DNA of 64,000 bases from Buttiauxella agrestis. GTDB lineage: Bacteria > Pseudomonadota > Gammaproteobacteria > Enterobacterales > Enterobacteriaceae. Within the stretch, counting starts at the first letter, position 1. Each line of letters begins with the position of its first letter. Shown here in pieces: positions 28,734-37,897 of the stretch. The notes under the pieces were generated by a model. The model worked only from the letters and a program-made list of their open reading frames with translations, was not told the DNA's origin and did no database searches. Where the stretch lies: positions 2,630,763-2,694,762 of the forward strand of contig NZ_UIGI01000001.1 in the NCBI RefSeq assembly GCF_900446255.1. Reading direction: 5' to 3'. Both the position numbers and the translations under genes were made by a program.

Positions 28734-31700
28734 TTACCACTGATAACCGACGCCGACTGCTGCGCCCAGATCACCCTGGCTGGTTGTGGTTCCTGAAAGC
28801 TTAGTTACCCACTTACCGTTATCAGAAATGGTTGAAACACCCAGCGCGACCGCTGATTCACCCTGATAGGTGCCGCCACCCATACTGACCATGCTCGCAC
28901 CCGGTTGATAAGGCTGCGGCAAACTTGCCATCGCCATCGCACCGGAAATACCCGCGCTCATTTTGTCTTTCTGATCGTCAACCATATTTTTGAGATCGTT
29001 AAACTTGTTGTCAGTGTAGTTGTAAGCATTACCCACACCTTGCTTCAGCTGATTCACGTTCACTGCATCCGTACCCTGCGTACCCGCAGCGACGTTGGCA
29101 ATCTGGCGCTCACCGCCGACGGAACCGACAGACACGCTGTTATCGCGATCGGTGACTGAGTTATTACCCAGCGCGACCGAGTTGTTATGCGTGGCTTTAG
29201 AACTCGTCCCCAGCGCCAGGCTGTTATCACCGCTGGCAACCGCACCCGCACCACCAGCAACTGCATCTTTACCGGTTGGTTTTGGCTTAGGCAGATTGCT
29301 GGTATTGTTCACCTGGAACATGCCATCAGTACCATTGGAAATGTTGGTCACGCTGTTGTTAACCACATCCAACTGGTGCTTGTTCACTGCATCACTTGGA
29401 TTCACACCCTCAGCTACGTTAGTGATGGTAGTGCCGCCGGTATGCGTGGAGTTATCGTAAGTGTCTCCGCCCATCACTACTTTGTTGTAGTTCACCGTAC
29501 CGTCAACGTTGGTCTCATACTTCACCGAGCCTTTATCAATGGTACTGATAACGCCGCTGATATTGCCAATCGCCTGGTTGGTCGCATTCAACTGGGAACC
29601 GTTCACCGCGTCAGTGCTGTTAGCATCAATACGGCCCGCCGCCACGTTGGTGATGGTGCGCTCTGCCCCTTCGCTACCAATACTCAGCGTGCTGGTTGGT
29701 GTTGTGCCTGCAAAATCATAGTGATTACCGGCGATAGAGATACCGGTTGTCGCCACCGCTGCCGCAGTGGTTGAACCCGCACCCAGTGCGATGTCACCCG
29801 TATTGCTGGCAATCGCGCCTACACCCATTGCAACACTGTTCTCACCCACTGATTGAGCATTTTGCCCCAGTGCCATGCTGCCATTGCCGATAGATTTAGC
29901 TTCATCGCCCATCGCAATAGAGCCGTTGCCCATGGACTGTGCGTTCGGCCCGACCGCGATAGAATCCATACCGCTCGCCACGGAATCAGCTTTCACCGAA
30001 TTCGCATGGAAGTACTTGGTGCCGCCGGTGTAAATATTGGTGGTCGCATCATTAAGTTGCTGAACGTTCACCACATCGCTGTCATCAATACCGTAGGCCA
30101 CGTTGGTAATACGTGTGCCGCCCGTTTTGGTGACGTTGTTGTAGGTATCGCCCGCTAATTTAATGCTGTTGTAGTTCACCGAGCCGTCATTATTGATTTC
30201 GTACTTAACAGACCCTTTATCCAGCGTGTTGATGGCTGAATTGGTGGCGAAAAGTTGAGAACCATTGATAGCGTCAGTGCTTTGCGCGCTTAAACGTCCG
30301 GCGGCTACGTTAGTGATGGTCCGCTCACGGCCCAGACTGCCCACGCTGACGGTGCTTAATGGGTTGATACCAGCAAACACATAATCGACATCGGCAATTT
30401 TCGCGCCGCTGGTGCCAACGGCAATATCAGTGATAGAGCCTGAACCCAGTGCCACATCGTCGGCATTATTCGCCTGCGCTTCACGCCCCATCGCCAGGCT
30501 GCTTTCACCCTTAGAAACCGCGTTATAACCCAGGGCGGTGCTGCCCTGACCTTCCGCAGAAGAATCGCTCGCCGCCAGACCCGCTTCGTTGGTACGAACA
30601 TAACGGATGCCCGTGCCGTGAACATTGGTATAAGACGTGCTGGTGTCACCTGCGATGTTTGTCAGCGTGTCACCAATATTAGTCACGTTGGTGTTGGTCT
30701 CATTAAGCTGAGACACGTTCACCGCATCGCTGTCATCCACGCCACGTGCCAGGTTGGTGATTTTCGTACCACCAGTTTTGGTGACGCTGTTGTACGTATC
30801 GCCGCCCATCGTGACGCTGTTGTAGTTGATCGTGCCGTCCGGGTTGAGGTCGTATTTAACGGCGTTTTGATCAAGGACATCGATAGCGGTGTTGGTGGCA
30901 AACAGTTGCGAACCGTTCACGCCATCAGTGCTGGTTGCACTTAAACGCCCTGCCGCCACATTGGTCAGCGTACGTTCAGCGCCAGCAGCACCGATACTGA
31001 CTGTGCCAATCGGAGCCATACCTGCAAACAGGTAATCAGTGCCTGCAATGTTGGTGCCGGTCGTCGCTACAGCGGCTTCAGTTTTTGCACCATCACCCAA
31101 AGCCACACTGCGTGCGACATCCGCAACCGCACCCATACCGATAGCAATTGAATCCAGAGCCGAGGCCACGGAATCAGTTCCGGTTGAGTTAGCGTGGAAG
31201 TATTTGGTACCCGTCGCGTAAATATTGCTGATGTTGGTATTGGTTTCAGTCAACTGTGAATAGTTAACCGCATCGCTTGGTGCAACACCGTTTGCCACGT
31301 TAGTGATGGTTGTGCCACCCACATGCGTGGAGTTGTCGTAAGTTGTACCACCCAGGGTCACGCTGTTGTGGTTGGTGCCTGGGTCATACATTACGGCGTC
31401 AGCGGTTGCGCTACCGACAGCACCTTTAAGCTGCGCCACGTTGACGGCGTCGCTGTCCACTGTACCGGCAGCCAGGCCGTTTAACTGACGGAACTTCCCG
31501 GTTGATGCATCACCGATGCTCATCGCACCCAGAGTACTGGTGGTGGCAGTAATCGCTGCGATTTGCGCCGCTGTGGCGCCGGTTGGCATAAACCCGGTGA
31601 TACCACCGGCGGTATTGGCTACCGAGAAACTCCCTAACGCGATTGAGTCATTAGCGGATGCATTTGCGCTGGCGCCACGTAGCTCGTTAGACCCGAGAGC

Positions 31701-33848
31701 CACCGAACCGGCGCCGCTGGCAACAGTTCCACTACCTAATGCGGCAGAGAAATAACCCTGAGCCTTACTTTCGAAGCCCAGACCAATTGAAAAACCGCCG
31801 TCTGCGACAGAGTTACGCCCCATGGCAATGTTGTTACCGCTCGTGTTGGTAAGTGCCTTACCAGCAACACCACCAGCAAGTGAAATATTATTTACACCGT
31901 AGCTTTTGGAGCCTTCACCCAGAGCCAGCGCACTCGTGCCTGTTGCTATCGTGTCCGCACCAATTGCTGTCGCCGCACGAGAACCCGATGTGGCACTTGC
32001 ATTATTACCCATTGCAATCGAATTCGAACCATTTGCCGTGGCAGACAAGCCCTGAGCAATGGAGTTAACCCCATTCGCCATTGCCTGTGGACCAACGGCA
32101 ATACTGTCTACGCCAAGCGCCTGAGAATCAGCCTTCGTTGAATTCGCATGGAAATACTTGGTGCCGGTGGTGTAGATATTGTTAATCGACTGATTTGTCT
32201 CATTCAACTGGGAGACGTTCACCGCATCGCTGTCGTCCACACCACGTGCAACGTTGGTGATTTTAGTTCCGCCAGTTTTGTTGACGCTGTTATAGGTGTC
32301 GCCGCCCATCGTGACGGAGTTGTAGTTCACTGAGCCATCTGGATTCAGGTCATACTTAACAGCGTTTTCATCCAAAAGATTAATGGCTGAATTGGTTGCG
32401 TAAAGCTGAGAACCGTTAATGCCATCAGTGCTGGTATCACTCACACGACCTGCCGCCACATTGGTGATGGTGCGTTCAGCGCCTACATCACCAATGCTAA
32501 GGGTACTGAGTGGAGAAATACCTGCAAAATCATACGACTTACCGGCAATGATCGTGCTAGCTGTTGCTACAGCAGCCGTGGTGATGGAGTCAGAACCTAA
32601 AGCGATGCTGCCATCTTCGTTGGCTTGCGCGCCATCGCCCAGGGCAAGCGCTTTATCACCGATGGCTTTGGTGCTGCCACCAATGCCAATGGCACCTTCG
32701 CCCATAGCAACCGCGCGATCACCCACTGCAATACTGTTAATCGCTTCTGCACTGGCATAGGCGCCAATTGCCGTGCTTGATGCCTCATGAGCTTTAGCTC
32801 CAGAGCCAATAGCGGTGGAGTCAACATCACTTGACTCAGCTTCCCATCCAATTGCAATCGCCCCAGTACTATTTGGGTTTGACGCCGCCGCGAGTGTTTT
32901 AGCATCCACACCAATTGCAATGCTATTGGTTGCATCAGCATTTGCACCAAAACCGGTCGCGATACTCGATTCTTTGGTTGCCTTTGCTTGATAACCCGTA
33001 GCAATGGAGCGCTGTGCCTGAGCAGATGCCTTGTTGCCAATCGCTATAGAGTCCATTGCTTGAGCATCCGCATACGTACCAATAGCGGCTGAATTCGCAC
33101 CGGAAGATGTGGAGTAATTACCAAAAGCGAGTGAGTTTTCACCAATACCTTGCGTATACCAACCCACGGCAGTACTGGTACTACCTGTAGCTTTTGAACC
33201 GCCACCAATGGCGGTACTGTGCATAGCCGTAGCATCAGTTTTATCACCAATTGCCACCGCACTGTCACCATAAGCCTTTGTTGTTCGGCCAATAGCCACA
33301 GAGTTCAGGTGAGTTGACTCAGCATTGGCACCAATTGCCGTTGCGCCATCAAAGCTGGCGATTGATTCCACACCAAGGGCAATCGCACCCGCCGATTTTA
33401 AAGAAGATGCAGAGGCACGAGCACCGATGGCTATGGTGTAAATACCCGTAGTTGTAGAATCTGTACCTAACGCAATCGACGACACGCCATTGGCTGTTGC
33501 TGTGTCACCTAATGCCACGCTCGATACACCAACGGAATTGCTGCTTTGGCCCACGGCGGTCGACCTGAATCCAGTGGCTGACGCACCACTACCAAAAGCC
33601 GTATTGCTTGCAGAACCATTATCAGATGCCGCAGTGCCACCGTTTACCAGAGAAGCGCCTGCCACTGTATAAGCATTCGCCAGTTGTGAGGTTCCCAGGG
33701 CTGCTAAAACAAGCCCACCCGCGGTAATAGCTTTAAGGGACAAACGACGTGGACAGTTTTTGCCCTTGCCTTTTGCCGCAGAAAATTCACCCGCGACAAC
33801 CCAGGCGCGCTGCGCCGAGTTCCATACCAAACGATAAATCTTATTCAT
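28734..33848 (-). CDS. Trimeric autotransporter adhesin (YadA-like)
   Basis: 1704 aa type Vc adhesin. The N-terminus MNKIYRLVWNSAQRAWVV is the extended signal peptide (ESPR). Cleavage is expected after the QLANA segment. A long head of Hep_Hag/YadA-head repeats (AIG/ALG every 14-16 residues) covers about residues 60-430. Neck/stalk modules with the ERTITNVAAGR...NGSQL signature recur near residues 450, 955, 1170 and 1390, separated by further head repeats. The C-terminal ~90 residues are the YadA anchor (AGISGAMAMASLPQ, ending GAAVGVGYQW), a four-strand contribution to a 12-strand barrel. It binds host or environmental surfaces or makes biofilm; no ligand can be read from sequence. It has the ribosome site ATGGAG, preceded by a small hairpin at 33866-33879. 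Confidence 0.96.
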   Translation of the reverse strand: MNKIYRLVWNSAQRAWVVAGEFSAAKGKGKNCPRRLSLKAITAGGLVLAALGTSQLANAYTVAGASLVNGGTAASDNGSASNTAFGSGASATGFRSTAVGQSSNSVGVSSVALGDTATANGVSSIALGTDSTTTGIYTIAIGARASASSLKSAGAIALGVESIASFDGATAIGANAESTHLNSVAIGRTTKAYGDSAVAIGDKTDATAMHSTAIGGGSKATGSTSTAVGWYTQGIGENSLAFGNYSTSSGANSAAIGTYADAQAMDSIAIGNKASAQAQRSIATGYQAKATKESSIATGFGANADATNSIAIGVDAKTLAAASNPNSTGAIAIGWEAESSDVDSTAIGSGAKAHEASSTAIGAYASAEAINSIAVGDRAVAMGEGAIGIGGSTKAIGDKALALGDGAQANEDGSIALGSDSITTAAVATASTIIAGKSYDFAGISPLSTLSIGDVGAERTITNVAAGRVSDTSTDGINGSQLYATNSAINLLDENAVKYDLNPDGSVNYNSVTMGGDTYNSVNKTGGTKITNVARGVDDSDAVNVSQLNETNQSINNIYTTGTKYFHANSTKADSQALGVDSIAVGPQAMANGVNSIAQGLSATANGSNSIAMGNNASATSGSRAATAIGADTIATGTSALALGEGSKSYGVNNISLAGGVAGKALTNTSGNNIAMGRNSVADGGFSIGLGFESKAQGYFSAALGSGTVASGAGSVALGSNELRGASANASANDSIALGSFSVANTAGGITGFMPTGATAAQIAAITATTSTLGAMSIGDASTGKFRQLNGLAAGTVDSDAVNVAQLKGAVGSATADAVMYDPGTNHNSVTLGGTTYDNSTHVGGTTITNVANGVAPSDAVNYSQLTETNTNISNIYATGTKYFHANSTGTDSVASALDSIAIGMGAVADVARSVALGDGAKTEAAVATTGTNIAGTDYLFAGMAPIGTVSIGAAGAERTLTNVAAGRLSATSTDGVNGSQLFATNTAIDVLDQNAVKYDLNPDGTINYNSVTMGGDTYNSVTKTGGTKITNLARGVDDSDAVNVSQLNETNTNVTNIGDTLTNIAGDTSTSYTNVHGTGIRYVRTNEAGLAASDSSAEGQGSTALGYNAVSKGESSLAMGREAQANNADDVALGSGSITDIAVGTSGAKIADVDYVFAGINPLSTVSVGSLGRERTITNVAAGRLSAQSTDAINGSQLFATNSAINTLDKGSVKYEINNDGSVNYNSIKLAGDTYNNVTKTGGTRITNVAYGIDDSDVVNVQQLNDATTNIYTGGTKYFHANSVKADSVASGMDSIAVGPNAQSMGNGSIAMGDEAKSIGNGSMALGQNAQSVGENSVAMGVGAIASNTGDIALGAGSTTAAAVATTGISIAGNHYDFAGTTPTSTLSIGSEGAERTITNVAAGRIDANSTDAVNGSQLNATNQAIGNISGVISTIDKGSVKYETNVDGTVNYNKVVMGGDTYDNSTHTGGTTITNVAEGVNPSDAVNKHQLDVVNNSVTNISNGTDGMFQVNNTSNLPKPKPTGKDAVAGGAGAVASGDNSLALGTSSKATHNNSVALGNNSVTDRDNSVSVGSVGGERQIANVAAGTQGTDAVNVNQLKQGVGNAYNYTDNKFNDLKNMVDDQKDKMSAGISGAMAMASLPQPYQPGASMVSMGGGTYQGESAVALGVSTISDNGKWVTKLSGTTTSQGDLGAAVGVGYQW

Positions 33849-33911
33849 ACAAACTCCATTTCGTGCCCTTCAGGGCTTTAGGTCTTGCTGTTTATGAGCA
33901 GTCTGTGTTTT

Positions 33912-34688
33912 TTACAGCGCTGCTTTTTCCCGGGTGATTAAAGGTATTTCCAGTGAGACGGAGCTCAACTGGTGGCTTTTCTTCTGCAACAGATCTTTTG
34001 CAGCAGGGCTGTCTTGTTTGACGTATCGCAGGTAGCCACTTGTGAAGAATGTTGCTTCGGTTAGCGCATCCGTGCGCTGAAGTTCGCTGGCATCAGGCAT
34101 CGCAGAAACAGCGGCAAACACTGCATCCACGCTGCCTTTACCGGCATAAAGGTTAATAATTTCTTGCTGATAGGACGCCGTGGCCTGTAAGCCTCCGGCC
34201 ATATCTCTCAATGATTTATCCAGCTGTTGCGGATTGGCGGTTCCACGGCGCGCCGTTAGCCACAGTTGCCATAGATGGGCGTAATCACGGTCACGGGCAT
34301 CAGGGCTTTTTGCTAAGGCGTTAAATGCGCGGCGAGCTTCAGAAAATCGGTCCAGTGCCACCAAATTGACGGCTGATGGCACCGCGATGTTTTCTGAAAT
34401 ATCGCTATTCTTTAACGCGTCATAAGCCTGACGGGCTTCGCCATGCCGCCCGTTCAGGTCATTGGTGACAGCCTGCTGGAACAGGGACATTTGCTGTTCA
34501 TAGGTCATGGATGCAGTATTTGTCTGCACCGCGGGCACTGATTCAGCGCGAGCAATAACAGGAGGGACGACAATAGTTAATGCCAAAGCAAATACCGCCC
34601 AGCGGAATAACGAACGGCTGGGAGTCGGCGACATTGAGATTGAGTCCAGCGGTGAATTACCGCTGGATTTAAAACAATAACGTTTCAT
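33912..34688 (-). CDS. Exported helical-repeat (TPR-like) protein upstream of the adhesin
   Basis: 258 aa. A hydrophobic segment (about residues 27-46, WAVFALALTIVVPPVIA) followed by ARAES suggests a signal peptide or anchor. The rest is alpha-helical with TPR-like pairs (FQQAVTNDLNGRHGEARQAYDAL, LVALDRFSEARRAFNALAKS when read in parts). Its stop is 63 bases from the adhesin start, in the same direction. A periplasmic chaperone or assembly factor for the autotransporter is plausible, in the way SadB helps SadA (inference, not homology). MSPTPSRS at residue 19 is an alternative start; neither has a strong ribosome site. Confidence 0.8.
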   Translation of the reverse strand: MKRYCFKSSGNSPLDSISMSPTPSRSLFRWAVFALALTIVVPPVIARAESVPAVQTNTASMTYEQQMSLFQQAVTNDLNGRHGEARQAYDALKNSDISENIAVPSAVNLVALDRFSEARRAFNALAKSPDARDRDYAHLWQLWLTARRGTANPQQLDKSLRDMAGGLQATASYQQEIINLYAGKGSVDAVFAAVSAMPDASELQRTDALTEATFFTSGYLRYVKQDSPAAKDLLQKKSHQLSSVSLEIPLITREKAAL

Positions 34689-34863
34689 TTAATACACACT
34701 CATATAAATATAGAAACCTCGCACTTGAGGCCTTTGAAAAATAGCAGTCCATACCTGGGGTTATTCACCCCATGTCGTAAAGCGTTCTTTGTAATTTAAG
34801 AGAAAACAAAATACGGCGAAGAAAATAACCTCAATGAATATTAAAAATAATCAGTATTAATTG

Positions 34864-35289
34864 TTATAATTCCCTGGCGTTGACACCAAAATCGTAGTGG
34901 CACTCATTGTATTTATAATAAAGTGGCATTATCTCATCGTAAGTTATTACGTAACCTCTGCCCTTATTGTTTTTTATAAAATCTTCCGGCAAACCCAACA
35001 ACGATAACTTCATCGATAAGCCGTTTAAAACCTGCCATAACCTCTGAGTAGATGAAGTGAGATTATGCTCCTCCCAAATTTTTTTAAGCAACTCCTCCTT
35101 TGTCACCACTTTGGCTCTGGCATTCTGCAACAGATAAAGAAGAAGATGCATCATAGTGTCGTTGATATTGGTGGCGCAAAAAGTCACATTCTTCTCATTC
35201 CCTGATAAAGAAACCCGATATAATCTTTTGTTATCGATATCTAAATGAATATCTTTACCAATCAGGTACCCATATAACTGAAGTCCCAT
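34864..35289 (-). CDS. Winged-helix (OmpR/ToxR/CadC type) DNA-binding protein, no membrane segment
   Basis: 141 aa. Residues about 35-115 form a Trans_reg_C winged helix (NDTMMHLLLYLLQNARAKVV, TKEELLKKIWEEH, TQRLWQVLNGLSMKL, IKNNKGRGYVI). There is no receiver domain and no transmembrane segment. It follows a good GAGGGG ribosome site. It lies 175 bases upstream of the TPR-like gene in the same direction and across a 751-base gap from a second winged-helix gene. It probably controls the adhesin genes. Confidence 0.82.
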   Translation of the reverse strand: MGLQLYGYLIGKDIHLDIDNKRLYRVSLSGNEKNVTFCATNINDTMMHLLLYLLQNARAKVVTKEELLKKIWEEHNLTSSTQRLWQVLNGLSMKLSLLGLPEDFIKNNKGRGYVITYDEIMPLYYKYNECHYDFGVNAREL

Positions 35290-36040
35290 ATCCCCTCAGA
35301 CTTATCTATAAAGATGCATTGATGCAGGAAGAATTTACTCTGTTTATTAATTAACCCCATTAATGTTGTGTGATGATTATATGTTGCAAAGGATTACTTT
35401 CAATACACACTGAGGTCTTTCAATTAAAAGCATCATCCTGTATCCCATTATCATTTGTATTATTAAACTCACCCTGAGCAGTGACATAAACCGACAGCAC
35501 CACTTTTAACAACACATATGACTGAATCTCCACTAAACGGCACAACTCAGCATTACATTCTGTATTTATGATTTTTTTAGAAATTATTAGCTACTAAGCT
35601 TCATATCATACTGTTTTTATTAGCATAAACTTTAACTTTCAGGTGAAAGTCTTAATAACTCCGTGCAACCGTTTCCTCAGTACCACAATTCAAAAGTGTC
35701 TTCGCCTTCACATCTTTCACAGTTCACAGCGAAATCACGCTACGGTCAGTAGCCGTGGGCTTACTTCGATGTAGAGCAGACTACCCCCGAACACCTGAAA
35801 AGCGTCCTTTAGTAATCTTAATTTTTCTTTTCTAAAGAAAATTCCCCAGTCTATCAGTGAGTTATAAAAAACTGGCAAGGTAAGGCTTTGAAATAAATAT
35901 TTATTTGCTATCCATTTGATTTAACAAAGAAAACAAAGCCAAAAAAGAATTCCTTGCGACTTTTTGTTGCCCTAAACCCCTACGGAAATTTTCAACCAGG
36001 TAATACTTCAAAGGATTAAACTGATAAGCGAGGTAGCAAA
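35290..36040. other. Long AT-rich divergent promoter region between two winged-helix regulators
   Basis: 751 bases with no credible coding frame. It must carry the promoters of both regulators. A GC-richer island at about 35725-35805 (CGCTACGGTCAGTAGCCGTGG and neighbours) contains short inverted repeats and could encode a small RNA or a regulator-binding site. Nothing specific is identified. AT-rich curved DNA of this kind in enterics is often bound by H-NS (general knowledge). Confidence 0.5.
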
Positions 36041-36859
36041 ATGAAGAAAGTCTTCGTCATCAATAACTGTGTGCGGTTTGATCCTTACTCCCGGACACTA
36101 ACGTCTATTGAAACACCGGAAAACAGCGTGCAGCTGCACACACCCGCCTGCGAATGTTTGCTGCTGTTATTAATACATAACGGCGAAACGTTGAGTCATA
36201 CCTTTCTTTCTGAAGAAGTCTGGATTAAAAAAGGGAGTTATGTGACGACCAATTCGCTTTATCAAAATATCGCAGCAATTCGTCGTGGCCTGAAGACCGT
36301 GGGGCTGGAAGAGGATATTCTAAAAACTGTTCCTAAACTTGGGTTTCAGATTTATGCGTCAATAGAAGAAGAACAACTGCCTTTAGTTAATGGACGCAAA
36401 GTTGAGGCGGTGGCTGCATTGAGCGAATCAAAAACATCTGACGCCAGCGAAGAAGTCACCCGCCCCCCTACGCTTGAGTTAACAAAAGAAAAAACAGGTA
36501 TTAATATCCGGTTTAAGTTATTTTTTCTTTTGTTAACTCTCATTTTCATCAGCGGATTATTCTTCGCATACCAGCAATTGAGGAATGACGATCAATTTTT
36601 CTCTGCCTACAATCCTATCGGGGCGATTAACCAATGCGACCTGTACTCGTCTTATCCTGATAAACAGAAAAGCAAAGCCACTTTTTTAAGCATCGTAACG
36701 TCCGGGGATGTGAAATGCCCGGCAGGAGGGAAAGCATATTTGACCTTTAATCTTGATAATCGGCTGTCATCCGTTTTACTGTGTGAAAAAAAAGTAGAAG
36801 ACGTCAACACTGACTGTATGACGGTGGTGTATTCCGGAGTGACACATGAAAAACTATAA
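36041..36859 (+). CDS. Membrane-anchored winged-helix transcription regulator (ToxR/CadC-like)
   Basis: 272 aa. N-terminal cytosolic Trans_reg_C domain (residues about 10-110, with HTPACECLLLLLIHNGE, LSEEVW, NSLYQNIAAIRRGLK, TVPKLGFQI), a linker, one transmembrane helix (about 157-178) and a periplasmic domain of about 90 residues with four cysteines. This is the one-component ToxR-like design in which a periplasmic signal controls DNA binding. It overlaps the following small membrane gene by 14 bases. Strong ribosome site CGAGGTAGC. Confidence 0.87.
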   Translation: MKKVFVINNCVRFDPYSRTLTSIETPENSVQLHTPACECLLLLLIHNGETLSHTFLSEEVWIKKGSYVTTNSLYQNIAAIRRGLKTVGLEEDILKTVPKLGFQIYASIEEEQLPLVNGRKVEAVAALSESKTSDASEEVTRPPTLELTKEKTGINIRFKLFFLLLTLIFISGLFFAYQQLRNDDQFFSAYNPIGAINQCDLYSSYPDKQKSKATFLSIVTSGDVKCPAGGKAYLTFNLDNRLSSVLLCEKKVEDVNTDCMTVVYSGVTHEKL

Positions 36860-37328
36860 ACTTTACCTTTGGATGTCATTTTTTTCGCTTATCGCCATTC
36901 TCCCTTTTCTTGGCGGCTACTATCTGCAACATAAAAACACCAACTTCGCTTGCGATGGTGAAATGGTCCTGCATGATAGCCATGCACATACGCATGTATT
37001 TTTGCATTTTAGATTTTATAAAAACACCGGGACTTATAATGTCTCTGGAAATTCAATTTTTAACAATGGACAACGCATTGTCATTAGCCAGAATTCCAGT
37101 TTCAGTTACACAACGGTCGAGAGTAGTACCGGGAGCGATCTGGTATTAGTGTCACTTGAGGATATTATTTACCCGGGTAATTTAGGCCACGCCAATGCCG
37201 TCATCCCTGATTTCTTCCGTTTCAGAGGCAGAGGTGTTTCTCTTCGAATATCGCGGGTAAATGATACAGGGTATCTATTTCAACGTGATGCGACACCGGT
37301 GCTCTATTGCAAACGCTCACTACTTTAA
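36846..37328 (+). CDS. Small membrane-anchored periplasmic protein paired with the ToxR-like regulator
   Basis: 160 aa with one N-terminal transmembrane segment (about residues 8-27) and a periplasmic beta-rich domain with one Cys near each end (FACDGE, LYCKRS). It is encoded in overlap with the membrane-bound winged-helix regulator, the arrangement of toxRS-type pairs in which the small partner stabilises or senses for the regulator. No sequence resemblance to ToxS is claimed. Function inferred from position and topology. Confidence 0.75.
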   Translation: MKNYKLYLWMSFFSLIAILPFLGGYYLQHKNTNFACDGEMVLHDSHAHTHVFLHFRFYKNTGTYNVSGNSIFNNGQRIVISQNSSFSYTTVESSTGSDLVLVSLEDIIYPGNLGHANAVIPDFFRFRGRGVSLRISRVNDTGYLFQRDATPVLYCKRSLL

Positions 37329-37458
37329 TACGACATTATTAACCCGACAAGATCGCAGCGCGAAACAATTGATTGTCTGAAACATGAAAGTGTTCACAGC
37401 ATTGTTATTTTAGGAATTCTTCGTGTATTTAAATATTCAATAATGATTCAGCATAGAC

Positions 37459-37480
37459 ATGCATGAAAAACTTCATGCAT
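37459..37480. repeat. Palindrome upstream of the DUF1471 gene
   Basis: ATGCATGAA / TTCATGCAT, perfect 9-bp arms with 4-base spacer, 90 bases before the DUF1471 start. It could be an operator; GCAATGCATTGA follows 13 bases later and repeats part of it. Confidence 0.4.
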
Positions 37481-37569
37481 AATCGAATGCAATGCATTGA
37501 TTACAAAACATTTTATGACAAACACAAATTACAAAATCCGATTCAATATACAAAAGGATATTGCACACC

Positions 37570-37848
37570 ATGAATAAACTCTTAGCTATTGCCTTCACCT
37601 TGCTCGCAAGCACCTGGTCTCTTAGCGCATTGTCTGCTGAGATGATGACAAAAAATGAGTTCAAAAAAGTTCAAAGCCAATATATTGAAATAGGTAATAT
37701 TTCGACCAGCGGCGAAAGTGACGCCTCCGCTGCGAAGGCAGAATTATCCAAAAAAGCAGATAAACTCGGCGGGGATATTTATATTTTGTCCTCAGGTAAC
37801 ACCAATAACAAAATACATGGTACCGCCAAAGTCTATAAGAAGAAGTAA
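37570..37848 (+). CDS. DUF1471 (YhcN/BhsA/McbA-like) periplasmic stress protein
   Basis: 92 aa with signal peptide (MNKLLAIAFTLLASTWSLSALSA read as a cleavable leader) and the DUF1471 core KVQSQYIEIGNISTSG, then AKAELSKKADKLGGDIY and a beta strand HGTAKVYKK. Family members in E. coli (BhsA, McbA, YhcN, YdgH) respond to stress and affect biofilm. The ATG at 37570 follows AAAGGAT. It may belong with the regulator pair, 241 bases upstream, or be independent. Confidence 0.88.
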   Translation: MNKLLAIAFTLLASTWSLSALSAEMMTKNEFKKVQSQYIEIGNISTSGESDASAAKAELSKKADKLGGDIYILSSGNTNNKIHGTAKVYKKK

Positions 37849-37860
37849 TTTATAATAAAA

Positions 37861-37892
37861 GAGGCAGCAAGGGATTTCCCCTGCTGCCCTCT
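37861..37892 (-). terminator. Terminator between convergent DUF1471 and yncE genes
   Basis: Imperfect stem GAGGCAGCAAGGG / CCCTGCTGCCCTC followed on the minus strand by TTTTATTATAAA, so it best serves yncE but may work both ways. Confidence 0.7.
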
Positions 37893-37897
37893 GATTA

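Noticed and set aside
30618-30944. Several 80-195 codon frames opposite or within the adhesin gene
   Set aside because: Produced by its periodic repeats; none has a start signal or a sensible composition.
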